Origin: Cyanophora paradoxa
Lineage: Eukaryota > Glaucocystophyceae > Cyanophorales > Cyanophoraceae
Length of the DNA: 49,350 nucleotides
Assembly (NCBI GenBank): GCA_004431415.1
Contig: QPMI01000309.1
Location: 1-49,350, forward strand
Direction of reading: 5' to 3'
The translations under genes were made by a program, and so were the position numbers. Positions within the stretch are counted from its first letter, which is position 1; each line of letters begins with the position of its first letter. Below are positions 36,101 through 45,587 of the stretch, piece by piece. The notes below the pieces were generated by a model, which was given only the letters and a program-made list of their open reading frames with translations, was not told where the DNA came from and ran no database searches.

Positions 36101-38475
36101 GCGCTCTCTCCTATATAGTAATTGCATGGCAGCTTTTAGATCGCGAGATCTAAATCTTGCAATTGCCGGCGCCATAGGCGTTGCTGATGCGATCACGAGC
36201 TTGCCGGCGCCGGCATTTCAGCGCAAAAGACGTTTTCTTACGTATACCCCCGAATGTCGCAGCCAGCCAGAGGGCGTCGCGGACGAGGAGGCCTGGGCCC
36301 GCTGCCCGGTGCGCGTACCAAGGAATCACTTTCTTGTCGCACTGCGGCATGCGCAGAATTCGGAGGTTCGGGCTTGTTTGAATTGCTATCGCAGGGCGGT
36401 ACCCTCGGATTCAAGGAAGCCAACTCGGTCAATTGCAGTTCAAACGTGTATGCTGGGGTTGCCTGGTTAGTGCAATGTTATTTGTGTTGCCGGTGCTGTC
36501 GGGACGTTCTGCTGATTTCAGCGCCCACGGGAACTGGTTCGCGGTCGTTCCTGCGCAGCTACTCTAATCGATATCCGAATTGCGAACGTGCTCCCACGTG
36601 GGCGTTCGACAAGTCAAAGTGCCCGGCTGATACGGCAGCCGTGCGCGTTTGCATTCGAATTCTGCGGGCACCCCATACCAAGATCTAGAACCGCTCAATC
36701 TGCCCACTATTCGCGTTTCCGACATCCTGCAGATCAAGTCGAATGACGTCAACTCGGGGCAGTGCACTCCCAACAAGCTTGTCTGGCGAGCCCGTTATGG
36801 CGCGCCGAACGAGTCTCGCGCTGAGGAGTGGCCCGCGCAGCTTCTCGGGCGCGAACTGCACGCGTGCCAGCACAATCACGAGCTTCGAGCAATAGTGCGC
36901 TCGCGATCGCTCCTATCGCACGGTTGCCTTTATTGCAATCGCCATAGAGGATGCTGCTGCGATCGCCCCAGCGTTTCAGTGCTATTAATACTTATTATTT
37001 TGTAAAGACCTTTCTGATCACGACGTCGACCCACAAAATTTGCAGCCAGCCAGAGGGGGTCACGGACGAGGAGGCCTGGGCCCGCTGCCCGGTGCGCCTC
37101 TGAGCGCACTGTTTTCTGGCGCTCTAGACCTCGATCGATATCTGCGGCACCTTTCGTTAATCGGACAGCTAACATCGCCATCATTTCAGGCGGGCACGCG
37201 ATCGGTCAAGGAGGCGCATTCAGCTGCCTGCAAAGCAGACGTTCACTTCGGCACTTCGTGGTAATTAAATCAGGACCTTAAGCTTGGCCATGGCACCCTC
37301 GATCCCCATTGATCCACTGTCTTTGCTGCACGCCCGCTCAGCTACTCCGACCTCGAGTGCCGCTCGACCGCTACGTGGGCGTTCGACAAGTCGCAGTGCC
37401 CTGCAGACAGTCTTGCTGTGCGAGCTGCTGCCCCGCTCCTTGTCTTAGCTTGCCGCGATCTTGCGTATACGTATACGTCTAACGTTAACGTTGCGCATGC
37501 TATTCTTGCAGACAATCACGCGAGGCGTATCCGACGGCAAATGCACACACTCCAAGCTCCTGTGGTACGCTGCAACCATCCACATATCGATTGCGGTGGA
37601 GAGGCATCGATGCGCCGTGCGCAGCTTTTCGGGCCGCGACTGCTCCGAGAACGTTACGGTCGGCAAAGACCCCGCGTCGGGCAGCCTCGTCACTGAGTAG
37701 TGCGCGATCGCTCGGAGGCTAATGCTAATAAATAACGATTTGCTGAAAGATCTAGAAGAGACATCGGCAAATGTGTTGCGCGCCACTGAGCATTCGAACG
37801 CAGCCAGCCGGAGAACATGTCCGACTCGGAAGCGTTCGCCCGCTGCCCCGTGCGGCGGTTTCTTTGCAATTGCATTCTTTTCCCGCTCCCAAACGCAGCA
37901 TCTATAACCGTTCTACGCGCGCATTTGCGGGGCATGCGCAGGCTGGCACTCTAAGCTTCAAGGATGGCGGGGCTGCAGAATGCAGCGCTGCTCATCCGTT
38001 CACTACGTGCTACACCGACACAAGTTGCGAGGGTCCTGGAATTTCCGTCTTTGACCAGTCAATGTGTCCGCTCGGCACTGCAGCCGTTCGCGTGCGTCAT
38101 AGGCCGGTCTCAAACATTCGCCGGTCTGCGCATACCAAATTCGCAGACGATCGATATCTCGACGCAAAGCCAGGGCCTCTGCGCTCCCCTGAGCCTTCTC
38201 AACGACGAGATGTCTGCGATCGATATCGACGAGGACGCAGTGTCCGAGGCTCGCTTGACGCTTTTCTTACGTGCCGCAGTGCCCTCTCCAAGCTCGGCTT
38301 ATTGAAACAGCTGCAGGGCACGCAGGAGGTGGACTCTGATCATGATTACGCCGAATTCGAAACGGCCAGCGCTGAATCGCTTTGCCAATGTCACGAGGTG
38401 CGAAAATGTGTCGAATGTTGAGTTTCGTCTTCTTATATTTATTTGAAGCAGTCCGGGTTCTTGGAATGCGCATGA
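27151..38475 (+). CDS. Giant modular four-cysteine repeat protein, at least 66 exons
   Basis: Exons join in one frame for about 1,715 codons. Start 27151 is tentative (MGRPRAKCWANADCSG). Exon ranges, first third: 27151-27221, 27316-27420, 27497-27559, 27628-27673, 27763-27899, 28014-28100, 28203-28262, 28372-28417, 28515-28591, 28658-28733, 28828-28880, 28941-29015, 29120-29165, 29252-29388, 29478-29624, 29697-29742, 29866-29939, 30029-30104, 30197-30249, 30305-30358; the rest repeat this pattern. Modules follow C-P-x-[GD]-[TS]-x(10-12)-C-x(6-10)-C-[FY]-x4-C, about 45-50 residues each, roughly 28 copies. NxS/T sequons recur near the last Cys (NKT, NVT, NCT). Module pairs are followed by linker exons. 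The tail after 38085 is non-repetitive. End is 38421 or, if the last gtgcga is spliced, TGA 38473-38475. Cys pairs and sequons suggest a secreted or surface protein, but no signal peptide was found and the domain is not recognised. Confidence 0.75.
28515..30555 (+). repeat. Super-repeat 1 of the modular gene (modules E-F, A-B, C-D, with linkers)
   Basis: Order is E (28515), F (28658-29015), linker QPEN (29120-29165), A (29252-29388), B (29478-29624, the two halves in a single exon), linker (29697-29742), C (29866-30029), D (30029-30358) and linker (30510-30555). Introns are included in the duplicated unit. Confidence 0.85.
30654..32960 (+). repeat. Super-repeat 2, same order as super-repeat 1
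   Basis: Exons: E 30654-30724; F 30806-30881, 30976-31028, 31089-31163; linker 31268-31313; A with insertion 31406-31791; B 31885-32031; linker 32104-32149; C 32271-32344; C/D 32434-32509; D 32602-32654, 32710-32763; linker 32915-32960. The first part lies 2,148 bp downstream of its super-repeat 1 copy and the later part 2,407 bp, the difference coming mainly from the insertion in module A. Confidence 0.85.
31436..31690 (+). repeat. In-frame insertion (~83 codons) within one copy of module A
   Basis: Exon 31406-31791 is 386 nt where its paralogues (29252-29388, 33099-33235) are 137 nt. The extra 249 nt keeps the frame and encodes Asp-rich flanks (DVDDDRDE, DGDDRDGDGEDRD) around a helical, charged, heptad-like core (QMQIQLISAIQRFKDSG). 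The flanks are built of GGCGACG-type repeats at both ends. Confidence 0.8.
33099..34367 (+). repeat. Divergent central segment of the modular gene
   Basis: After A (33099-33235), B (33325-33471) and an atypical 51-nt linker exon (33544-33594, ending CPDK), five exons are unlike the others: 33672-33744, 33795-33905, 33960s-34042 (acceptor at 34003), 34101-34222 and 34308-34367. They encode TLAFKDSANITC, a Lys/Glu-rich helix (MESQRKQLHAAKLKEA), YGCTSNDLDVVYK, and a KCPDSAASFKRDD module. That last module pairs with the one at 28014-28262 near the N-terminus. Confidence 0.65.
34514..36894 (+). repeat. Three successive C-D module pairs with linkers
   Basis: Linkers at 34514-34559, 35474-35519 and 36263-36308. 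C-type first exons at 34855-34922, 35599-35669 and 36395-36465. C/D junction exons at 34993-35068, 35769-35844 and 36559-36640. D exons at 35160-35212 + 35274-35327, 35937-35989 + 36045-36098 and 36733-36785 + 36841-36894. The second and third pairs are nearly identical, with only small indels. Confidence 0.8.
36610..37980 (+). repeat. Segmental copy of about 30074-31440 at a constant 6,536 bp offset
   Basis: D module, linker (37046-37091), E (37190-37260), F (37342-37417, 37512-37564, 37625-37699), QPEN linker (37804-37849) and the start of A (37942 on) repeat the earlier segment, introns included, with no length change over more than 1.3 kb and only scattered substitutions. Confidence 0.85.
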
Positions 38476-40968
38476 GCTCAGGACTTTCCGGCACGCTCGC
38501 AATGGATTGGTACCGGTGGAGAGCCCGACGGATGCGAAAAGCAACGGCAGGGCGATGCGTTCTAGATCTGGGATGGGAAGCTTTGGGGTATTCAGTATTC
38601 GTCTCTCTGTAGAGGTTTGCCATTCAGTTCAAATGACGCTTTAGAAACAATTGGCGCATGGTCGGATAAGGTGGCGGTCAAAAGTTTTAGCTTATGCCCG
38701 GCGGCCCCCCTTCCCACGCGCCGCTGTTTCCAGTACTAGAGGCCCGGCCGGACCGCAAATTCAAATGACGCTCGCGAGAGCTCCCGTACAGTGAATCCCG
38801 TACAGTTGTATACTTGCAGTTATCGGCCTCGCCAGGGCTCATGAGGGATGGATCCGGAGGAGTTGATCAAGGGGTGAGCGCGCGGGTCTGGTTACGGCTA
38901 TCACCGAAAACCATGGCTCCCCCACTCAGGCGAACCTCCCATATTGAGCGACCCATGGCCGGCAACTAGCTAGCACCTTCGGCTAGACAGATGACCGTCG
39001 GACCGGTCGGAAGGGCACGTCACGTAGAACATTGATACATGTGCCGTGGTGTATCAATGCGACGTCCACTTTTGCAAAACAAATTGCAGTTATCGGCCTT
39101 GGGGGGCAGGCCTAGGCCTAGGAGATATGGCAGGAGATCTAGATCTAAACCCCTCAAGTTCTTTTCTTCAACCTCTTTCCAACCCAGCATGCGCACCGTC
39201 GAGGGTCGGCGCCCGGCGGCCCTCGGGCCAGAAAGCTGCCCACTGGGCCACCGACAGAATGCCGGGTCCGGCTGGAGCCAGCGGGCGGGGCCAACGCGGA
39301 CGACGGTGAGGGGCGTGCAGCCTGGCAGTCGACGTCGTTGGCAACGAGGGTCGACGCGTTGAACTCCGGATCCGCCCTGGGGGCGCCGAATCGAAGTCGA
39401 ACGGGACTGAAGGCGCGAGTGCAGCGCATCAGCATTAAATTAAATATCACAGTATTGCGCTCCGGATCCCTCTATCTACTCGCGTTTTTGTCTCATCGTC
39501 GCTTCGATTCCGGTGCCGCCCTAGGCATAATCCCTAAGTGTAAATCTGTACTATATATTGCAAGGGGGGAAGGATTCCCCCTTGCTTCCCGTTCCTTCGG
39601 CGGGACCCTCGCTTCAGCCAAAAAACTTTTTCTACGAGGCCGTTTCCGAGGGCCAGTCTGCAAGTTTTGCAACGCGGGAAAAAAATGATGGTTATTCGAG
39701 ACGCGATGGGCTCGGTGGACCGGTCAGCCCTCGACTTTCGAGCGTCAAAATCGAGCTCGCGAGAGCTCTAGATCTCTCGAACTCGCGAAAAGTGGTTTTC
39801 GAGGGGAAAATCAACTTCTCCCTCACTCCGGACTCTCCCTTGCGCGGATCTGCATGGAACCACTTCTCCCTAGCTGTCTCCTCTAGATTTCCGCTTCCGG
39901 ATCCTCGCACTGCGCCGCGTACGCCGCACGGTACCCGTGCCGCCTGGACTACTTTTCACTGCATCGAGCACGCTGTCCGGCACTCGTGCTTGAGCTTGCA
40001 CCGCAAAACCCGTACCGCTTGCGCCGCTGTCTAGCTGCGCCGCTGATCGCAGCCGAGCACGCGTACGCCCGGCCGTCCAGACCGTGCTCTCTTGCTGCGC
40101 TCAGCACGCCGCCGAAATCGAGCTTATATATATACCGCAGAACCGCGTACGCGCGTGCGCCGCTGCCCGCAGCCGAGCACGCCGGCCGGGCCGGGCGCTC
40201 TTAAGCTTGTTGCGCTCGGCACTCCGCTGCTCGGCTTCTCGGACTGGCCGCGGTGCTTAAGCTTGCTTCGGCAGATTGCCCCGCAGCTTTATGCCCGCTA
40301 GTAGCTTCGCCAAATTGCGCGCGTGAGTCTGCTGCTGACCAAGTCCGCACCAGATGGGACGGCGATCTGCAGCCGCTTCTGTGCCCGGAGACGTCGTCCC
40401 GGGGCGGGACTTCGTGGCGGGTGGCGCAGGCTGCACGCGTACGGTGGCAACACGGGCCTTTTCTATTTTTTCAATCATAATCTGTGTTTATCTTTAACCT
40501 TCAACGTTAACCTGCCGCGCGCACAGGGCGCGCATGTGCGTGCCCTTACGACTCTTTCATTGGATCCCGGTTCCCCCCTTGCACCCCCGGCGCGAAAATC
40601 GCGGCCGGGCCACTAGTATATACACGCCGGGCTCGAGCTCGCCCCATGGCCATCTTCAGGGGCTTGCAATTGCAGATCCTGCAAGCTTTGAGCTCGAGTT
40701 CGGGGCGGATGCACATGTATACGTACACATCTATAGCTAGATCTGGAATTCGAACTCTGCCGCAGTGCTAGCGCTCTTCATGATCATGATCATGCATATG
40801 ATCGGGTCAAAATTTAAATGCGGTTGCAGTACACGAGACGGTGCTGCTGCGCGTGGCGACTATTATCACAACTGCAAGCACGGAGCGCGATTAATATTCA
40901 TGTCCTAAGGAGGCACGAGAAAAAAGACCGGAAACACGAAAAGCAAATCGCTGCTCGCACGCAGGCCC
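38476..40968. other. Large intergenic region without recognised genes
   Basis: Composition is mixed. TTGCAGTTATCGGCCT occurs twice (near 38813 and 39084). TTCAAATGACGCT occurs twice (near 38628 and 38760). CCCGTACAGT is doubled near 38784-38807. A self-complementary patch of CTCGCGAGAGCTC type lies near 39755-39790 and recurs in part near 38770. TATA-like ATATATATA lies near 40128. Open frames at 39046-39309 and 39558-40034 show no family features. No tRNA or snRNA was recognised. Confidence 0.4.
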
Positions 40969-42456
40969 CTAAGCCTGAGCCTGCGGGCCGAGGGGCTGGG
41001 GCTGGGGCTGGCGGATCTCGACGCGGACCGGAGCGAGGGAGACGAAGGACGGGGGCCCGCCGGGCCTCGTGAAGGTGCCTGCGGGCGGGCGCGGCGCGGC
41101 GCGCGCCTGCTGTCAGCGAAGGAGCGCCCCACGTCCGGCCGGCGCGCGCGCACATTTCAAGCCGACGCTGTAGGTGCGGAGGCCTAGGGCCTCGCCGGGC
41201 GCGATGCTGTGCGTGGCGTGAGGCCCGCGGGGCGTGCGCGGCGGCGGGGCGGGCGGGGCGCACTCGGTGCGGGCGAGGTAGGCGTCGAAGACCTCGCGGC
41301 TCAGGTGCCACGCGAGGCCCGCGCCGCTGACGGAGGCGACGGCCGCCGCCCTGTGGGGCGCGAAGAAGAGGCCGCCCCAGGACTCGCCGACGCTGGCGTC
41401 CACCCCGCCGGCGCCCCACTCCTCCCACAGCGCCGCGTGCAGCTCCACGCGCACGCTCGGCCGGCAGCTCTGCAGCAGCAGCTCCGGACACACGCCCAGC
41501 ACCCTGCCCCGCGGCCGTCAGCAGCTGCAGGGGCCACCCAGGGGCGATCGCGAGCAGGGGAGGCGGGCGGCGGAGGGGCAGATCTAGCACGGCGTCGGCG
41601 TTGCCCCGCACGGACGTCTCCCATGCAATCGCCGGCTGCGGGTGGTACGCCTGCGCATGCCCCGCCTGGGCCCCCGGCCCGCCTCAGCCCGGCGGCCGCG
41701 GCCGCCACCGGCAACGTTAATTATAACGGGCTGGGGCGCGGGGTCGGGCCGGGCTGGGGCCGCTCTCACCACGACGCGGACGGTGCACGAGGTAAATCGG
41801 TAGACGCTGTACAATGTGGCGGAGGCGGACGCTCTCGGCGTAGGGGGGCCGCCCGCTCAAGACCCACAGCGCCCCCGGCCGCGGCTGCACGCTCGGGTCG
41901 ACCTCGAGCGCGTCGCGATTGTTGCTGGCGCGCGCTGACCTGCACGCATGCGCAGTCGCTAGCGCTGGCGCGCGGCGGGGAGGGCGGCCGCGGGCGGGAT
42001 GCAGTCGCGGGGCGGCAGCGTGAGGTTCCGCCGCAGGCCTAGCCTCCTAGGTCGCCGTGCACGTGTCGACCGGCACGTGCACGCGCAGCTCGGCGCCGGC
42101 CGGCGGGCAGGCCCCCGGCAGAGCATGCGCGCGCAGCGGCGCCGGCTCCGGCTCGCGCACGAAGATCTAGAGGCCGTAGGCCGCCGGGCGAAGGAGCAGT
42201 TCCCCTCGGGGCCCTGTCGCCGAGCCACGGCGGCCTGTCAGGGGGCGCCCCGGGGGCGCCGGGCGGCGCGGGTCGCGGGCCGGCGCCGCGGGGCCGGGGC
42301 CGGCGCCGGGCGGAGCTCGGGGGCGCGGGCTGGGGCACCTCGCCGGTGGGGTTGTCGACGCGTACGCGTACGCTACGGTGCCGCGGTGCCGCCGTGCCGA
42401 CCCGGCGCACGGTACGGTGGGCCCTCGCCGGCCATGGCCAGCTGCAGGGCCGGCAT
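40969..42456 (-). CDS. Unrecognised protein, beta-rich in appearance
   Basis: Tentative exons: ATG 42456 (MPALQLAMAGEGPP), then VRVRVDNPTGEVPQ; CSFARRP... and IFVREPEPAPLRA near 42150; VDPSVQPRPGALWVLSGRPP near 41900; NADAVLDLPLRRPPPLLAIA near 41600; and the best-supported part, ELLLQSCRPSVRVELHAALW to LSREVFDAYLART (about 41490-41270). A gtgcgc...cag intron joins to APGEALGLRTYSVGLK, and another to TFTRPGGPPSFVSLAPVRVE, stop TAG 40969-40971. Alternating hydrophobic strands suggest a beta-sandwich, but no family is recognised. It is divergently paired with the HDAC gene. Confidence 0.5.
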
Positions 42457-42651
42457 GGCGGCACCGCCGCGCCGCTTTACCGTGCGCCGGGCCGGCACGA
42501 GCAGCGAGCGCTATAGCTGTCAGAGGCGCCGGTAGCTGCTGGCCAGGCTCGGTTGCTTGCTAATTAATATTGAGGCTCCACCTCGCCGGGGGGCGAGCTT
42601 CGAGCCGGGTACAGCGCCTTCGCCCAACCACCGCGGCCCGCGAAGATATCG
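42457..42651. other. Short divergent promoter region shared with the HDAC gene
   Basis: Only 195 bp separate the two opposed start codons. A TAATTAATATT patch at 42560-42570 is a likely TATA-type element for one of them. Confidence 0.4.
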
Positions 42652-45015
42652 ATGCCGCAGCGCGTGTGCTACTTCTACGACGGTGCGCGAAGGACTCTCC
42701 GCTCCACCGCATCGCCTCCGACGCGCCTGGCAGGCGATGTCTCGAAGTACTACTACGGGCCTGGCCACCCGATGAAGCCGCACCGCCTCACGCTTACGCA
42801 CCACCTGCTCCTCGGGTACGGGCTGTACAAGAAGATGGAGATCTACGTATCCTCCCCGCCGCTCGCGCCCTCCTCCTCCCGACGGCCCTCGCCCGCTCCG
42901 CCGGCGCCCTCGGCGCGCGAGCCGCAACGGCCCTTGACGGGGCGCGACGCGCCGGGCAGCGTCCGCGGCGGGCGACGGAGGAGGACCTGCGCAGGTTCCA
43001 CTCGGACGACTACGTGGACTTCCTGCGCCGCATCGCGCCCGACAACGTCGTGGAGTACTCGAAGCAGCTGCAGCGATGTGCGCGGCCCGCCCGGCGCCCG
43101 CCAGCGCGCCGACGCGGGACGGGGGCAGTCAACGTGGGGGAGGACTGCCCCGTCTTCGACGGCCTCTTCGACTTCTGCCAGATCTACGCCGGCGCCAGCC
43201 TCGGTCCTGCCCCGCCCCCGCCCTCCCGCCCCTTCCTTTTCCCTCCTTTCCCCGGCCCGACCGACGTGGCGGGGCGGGCGGCGGGGCGGCAGACGCGGCG
43301 CACCGGCTGGTGACGAACAAGGCGGACATCGCGATCAACTACAGCGGCGGGCTGCACCACGCCAAGCGCGGCGAGGCCTCGGGCTTCTGCTACGTCAACG
43401 ACATCGTGCGCCCCGGCCCCCGCGCCGCCGCGCCGCCGCGGCGTGCAGCGAACGGGGGCGGGCGGGGGACAGGTGCTGGCGATCCTGGAGCTGCTGCGGT
43501 ACCACCCGCGGGTGATGTACATCGACATCGACCTGCACCACGGCGACGGCGTCGAGGAGGCCTTCTACTGCACCGACCGCGTCATGTGCCTCTCCTTCCA
43601 CAAGGCGCCTCGCCCCGCCCCGGCCCGGCCCGCCGCCCCGGCCCCGGCTCACAGGGCTGCGGGGCGGCAGTTCGGGGACTTCTTCTTCCCGGGGACGGGC
43701 GACGTGACGGACGTGGGGGCCCAGAAGGGCAAGTTCTACTCCGTCAACTTCCCCCTCAAGGACGGCATCACCGACGAGATGTACGAGCACATCTTCCGCC
43801 CCGTGCGCCCCCCTCCCGCCCTCCCGTCCCGGCCCCGCGCCCCCGCGCCGCGAAGGCGGGTTGCGAGGCGGGGCGGGGCGGGGGCAGGTGGTGGCCAAGG
43901 CGGTGGAGGTCTTCCAGCCGACGGCGATCGTCATGCAGACGGGCGCCGACTCCCTCACCGGCGACCGCCTCGGCTGGTTCAACCTCTCCACCAAGGGTGC
44001 CCCGCCCCCGCCCCCGCCCCGGCCCCGCCCCGGCCCCGGCTTGAGCGGGGCGGGGCGGGGCGGGGGCGCAGGGCACGCGGCGTGCGTGGGGTTCGTGAAG
44101 GGGCTGGGGATCCCGCTGGTGGTGGTGGGGGGCGGGGGCTACAACATCCGCAACGTCGCGCGCTGCTGGACCTACGAGACCAGCGTCCTCCTCGGCCAGG
44201 ACGTCTCCCCCGAGGCCCGCCCCGCCCCGCCCCGCGCCCCGCGCCGCCCTGCGCTGCTCTTGAGCGCGGGGCGCAGCTGCCGTTCAACGACTACTGGCAC
44301 TACTTCGGGCCCGACTTCAAGCTCCACGTACCGCAGGCCCGCCCCGCCCCGCCCCGCGAGCCCCGCCCCGCGACCCCCCGCCCCGCCCCGGGCCCCGTCC
44401 GAGGCGGGCGGCAGAGCCCGCACATGGAGAACCTCAACCGCCGCGAGGAGCTCGAGAAGATCAAGCGCGCACGCCGCCCCCCCGCCCCCGCCCCCGCCCC
44501 CCGCCACGGCCGCGAGCGGGCGGGGCGCAGGCAGCGGTGCTTCGAGAACCTGCGGCAGCTGCGGGGGGCGCCGAGCGTGCAGTTCCAGGACATCCCGCCG
44601 AGCCTGTACCCCCGGGCGGAGGAGGACCTGGCGGACGAGGAGCGGGACCCCGAGGCCCGCAACAAGCGCACCGAGGCCGAGTTCAAGCAGGCCCGCCCCG
44701 CCCCGCCCCGCCCCGCCCCGCCCCGCCCCGCCCCGCCCCGCCCCTCGCCGGGGCTCACGCCCCGCGGCAGAAGCCGGAGCCGCGGCGGGCGCGGAACGAC
44801 ATCTGCGGGGCGGACCCCGACGCTGGGCCCCCCGGGGGGCCGGGACGCCCAGCGAGCCCTCGCCGTCCCCTCCCCGGCCCCTCGGGCCACGCCGCCGCCC
44901 CCTCGCCGCCCCCGCTGGGCCCCGGCGAGGGCGCGGGGTCGGGGAGGCCTCGCCGGGGCGGGGCGGGGCGAGCCCCGAGGGCGGCGGGGCCGCCGACGAC
45001 CCCATGGAGAGCTAG
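42652..45015 (+). CDS. Class I histone deacetylase (RPD3/HDAC1-2 type)
   Basis: Zinc-dependent removal of acetyl groups from histone lysines. Exon 1 ([11 protein letters not shown]) joins to [20 protein letters not shown], the RPD3 N-terminus. Then follow [34 protein letters not shown], and [20 protein letters not shown] with the catalytic His pair. [18 protein letters not shown] holds the zinc ligands. [34 protein letters not shown] and [18 protein letters not shown] (catalytic Tyr) complete the core. [18 protein letters not shown] and [20 protein letters not shown] lead into the tail. All catalytic motifs are present. Several introns begin GCCCGC, i.e. GC donors (after VSPE, HVPQ, EFKQ). 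The C-terminal frame is unsure; the acidic end DDPMES with stop 45013-45015 is preferred. Confidence 0.92.
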
Positions 45016-45587
45016 GCCCGCCGCCCTCCCCCGCTCCGCTCCAGCACCCCCCGCCCCGCCCGCCCCGCCCCGCCCCCCGCCGCCCCCGCATAATGCCCTC
45101 CGCCTCGTAATCACCACACCCTGCCTTCTTCTTCCCCGGGGGCCGGGCGCCGTCATCCGCACCCCTCGAGCCCGTCGCCTTGGCCCCGCTGCGCACGCCG
45201 GTTTAGTGAGCGCCCCGCGCCCGATGTTGCGTCCAGCGCGGTACTGTCGCTTGTACTGGTATTCGATAGCCAGAAGATCGGAGAGAGATCGCGCGCGCAT
45301 AGGACGCGGAACGATCGGCGGCAAGGCGGTGCCGATCACACGCTCTAGCGCTATTGAAATAACACATCTAAGCCATTAAGCGGAAGGCAGAAGAATCAGA
45401 AACAGCGATAGCTGCTAATTATATAAAAGACTCGCGAATGGATGAAAAGCGGGTTCTAATCATTTCTAATCATTAACAAGTTTCGCGACTAATTTTAAGC
45501 AACGACGAGCGAAAACGATAGCAGCCGATCGACGGGGCGGGAATGATGTGATGAAGAGTGCGCGGGGGCGAGGCGCCCCGCCGCGGG
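45016..45587. other. Convergent 3' spacer
   Basis: It holds the 3' ends of HDAC and the membrane-protein gene. It becomes A+T-rich after 45350 (TCTAATCATT doubled at 45455-45474). No gene is seen. Confidence 0.4.

Noticed and set aside
28515-37980. CRISPR-like or satellite array
   Set aside because: Repeat units are spliced coding exons of different lengths with conserved introns, not short repeats with unique spacers.
27763-38000. A tandem cluster of many small secreted Cys-rich protein genes, each ending in TAG
   Set aside because: Each TAG is immediately followed by GTGCG, and the next exon always supplies the base and phase to continue. Phases agree across all exons, so one long gene explains the data better.
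39558-40034. 158-codon open frame as a gene or retroelement fragment
   Set aside because: No recognisable motif, and overlapping frames are equally open. The stretch is rich in short palindromes.
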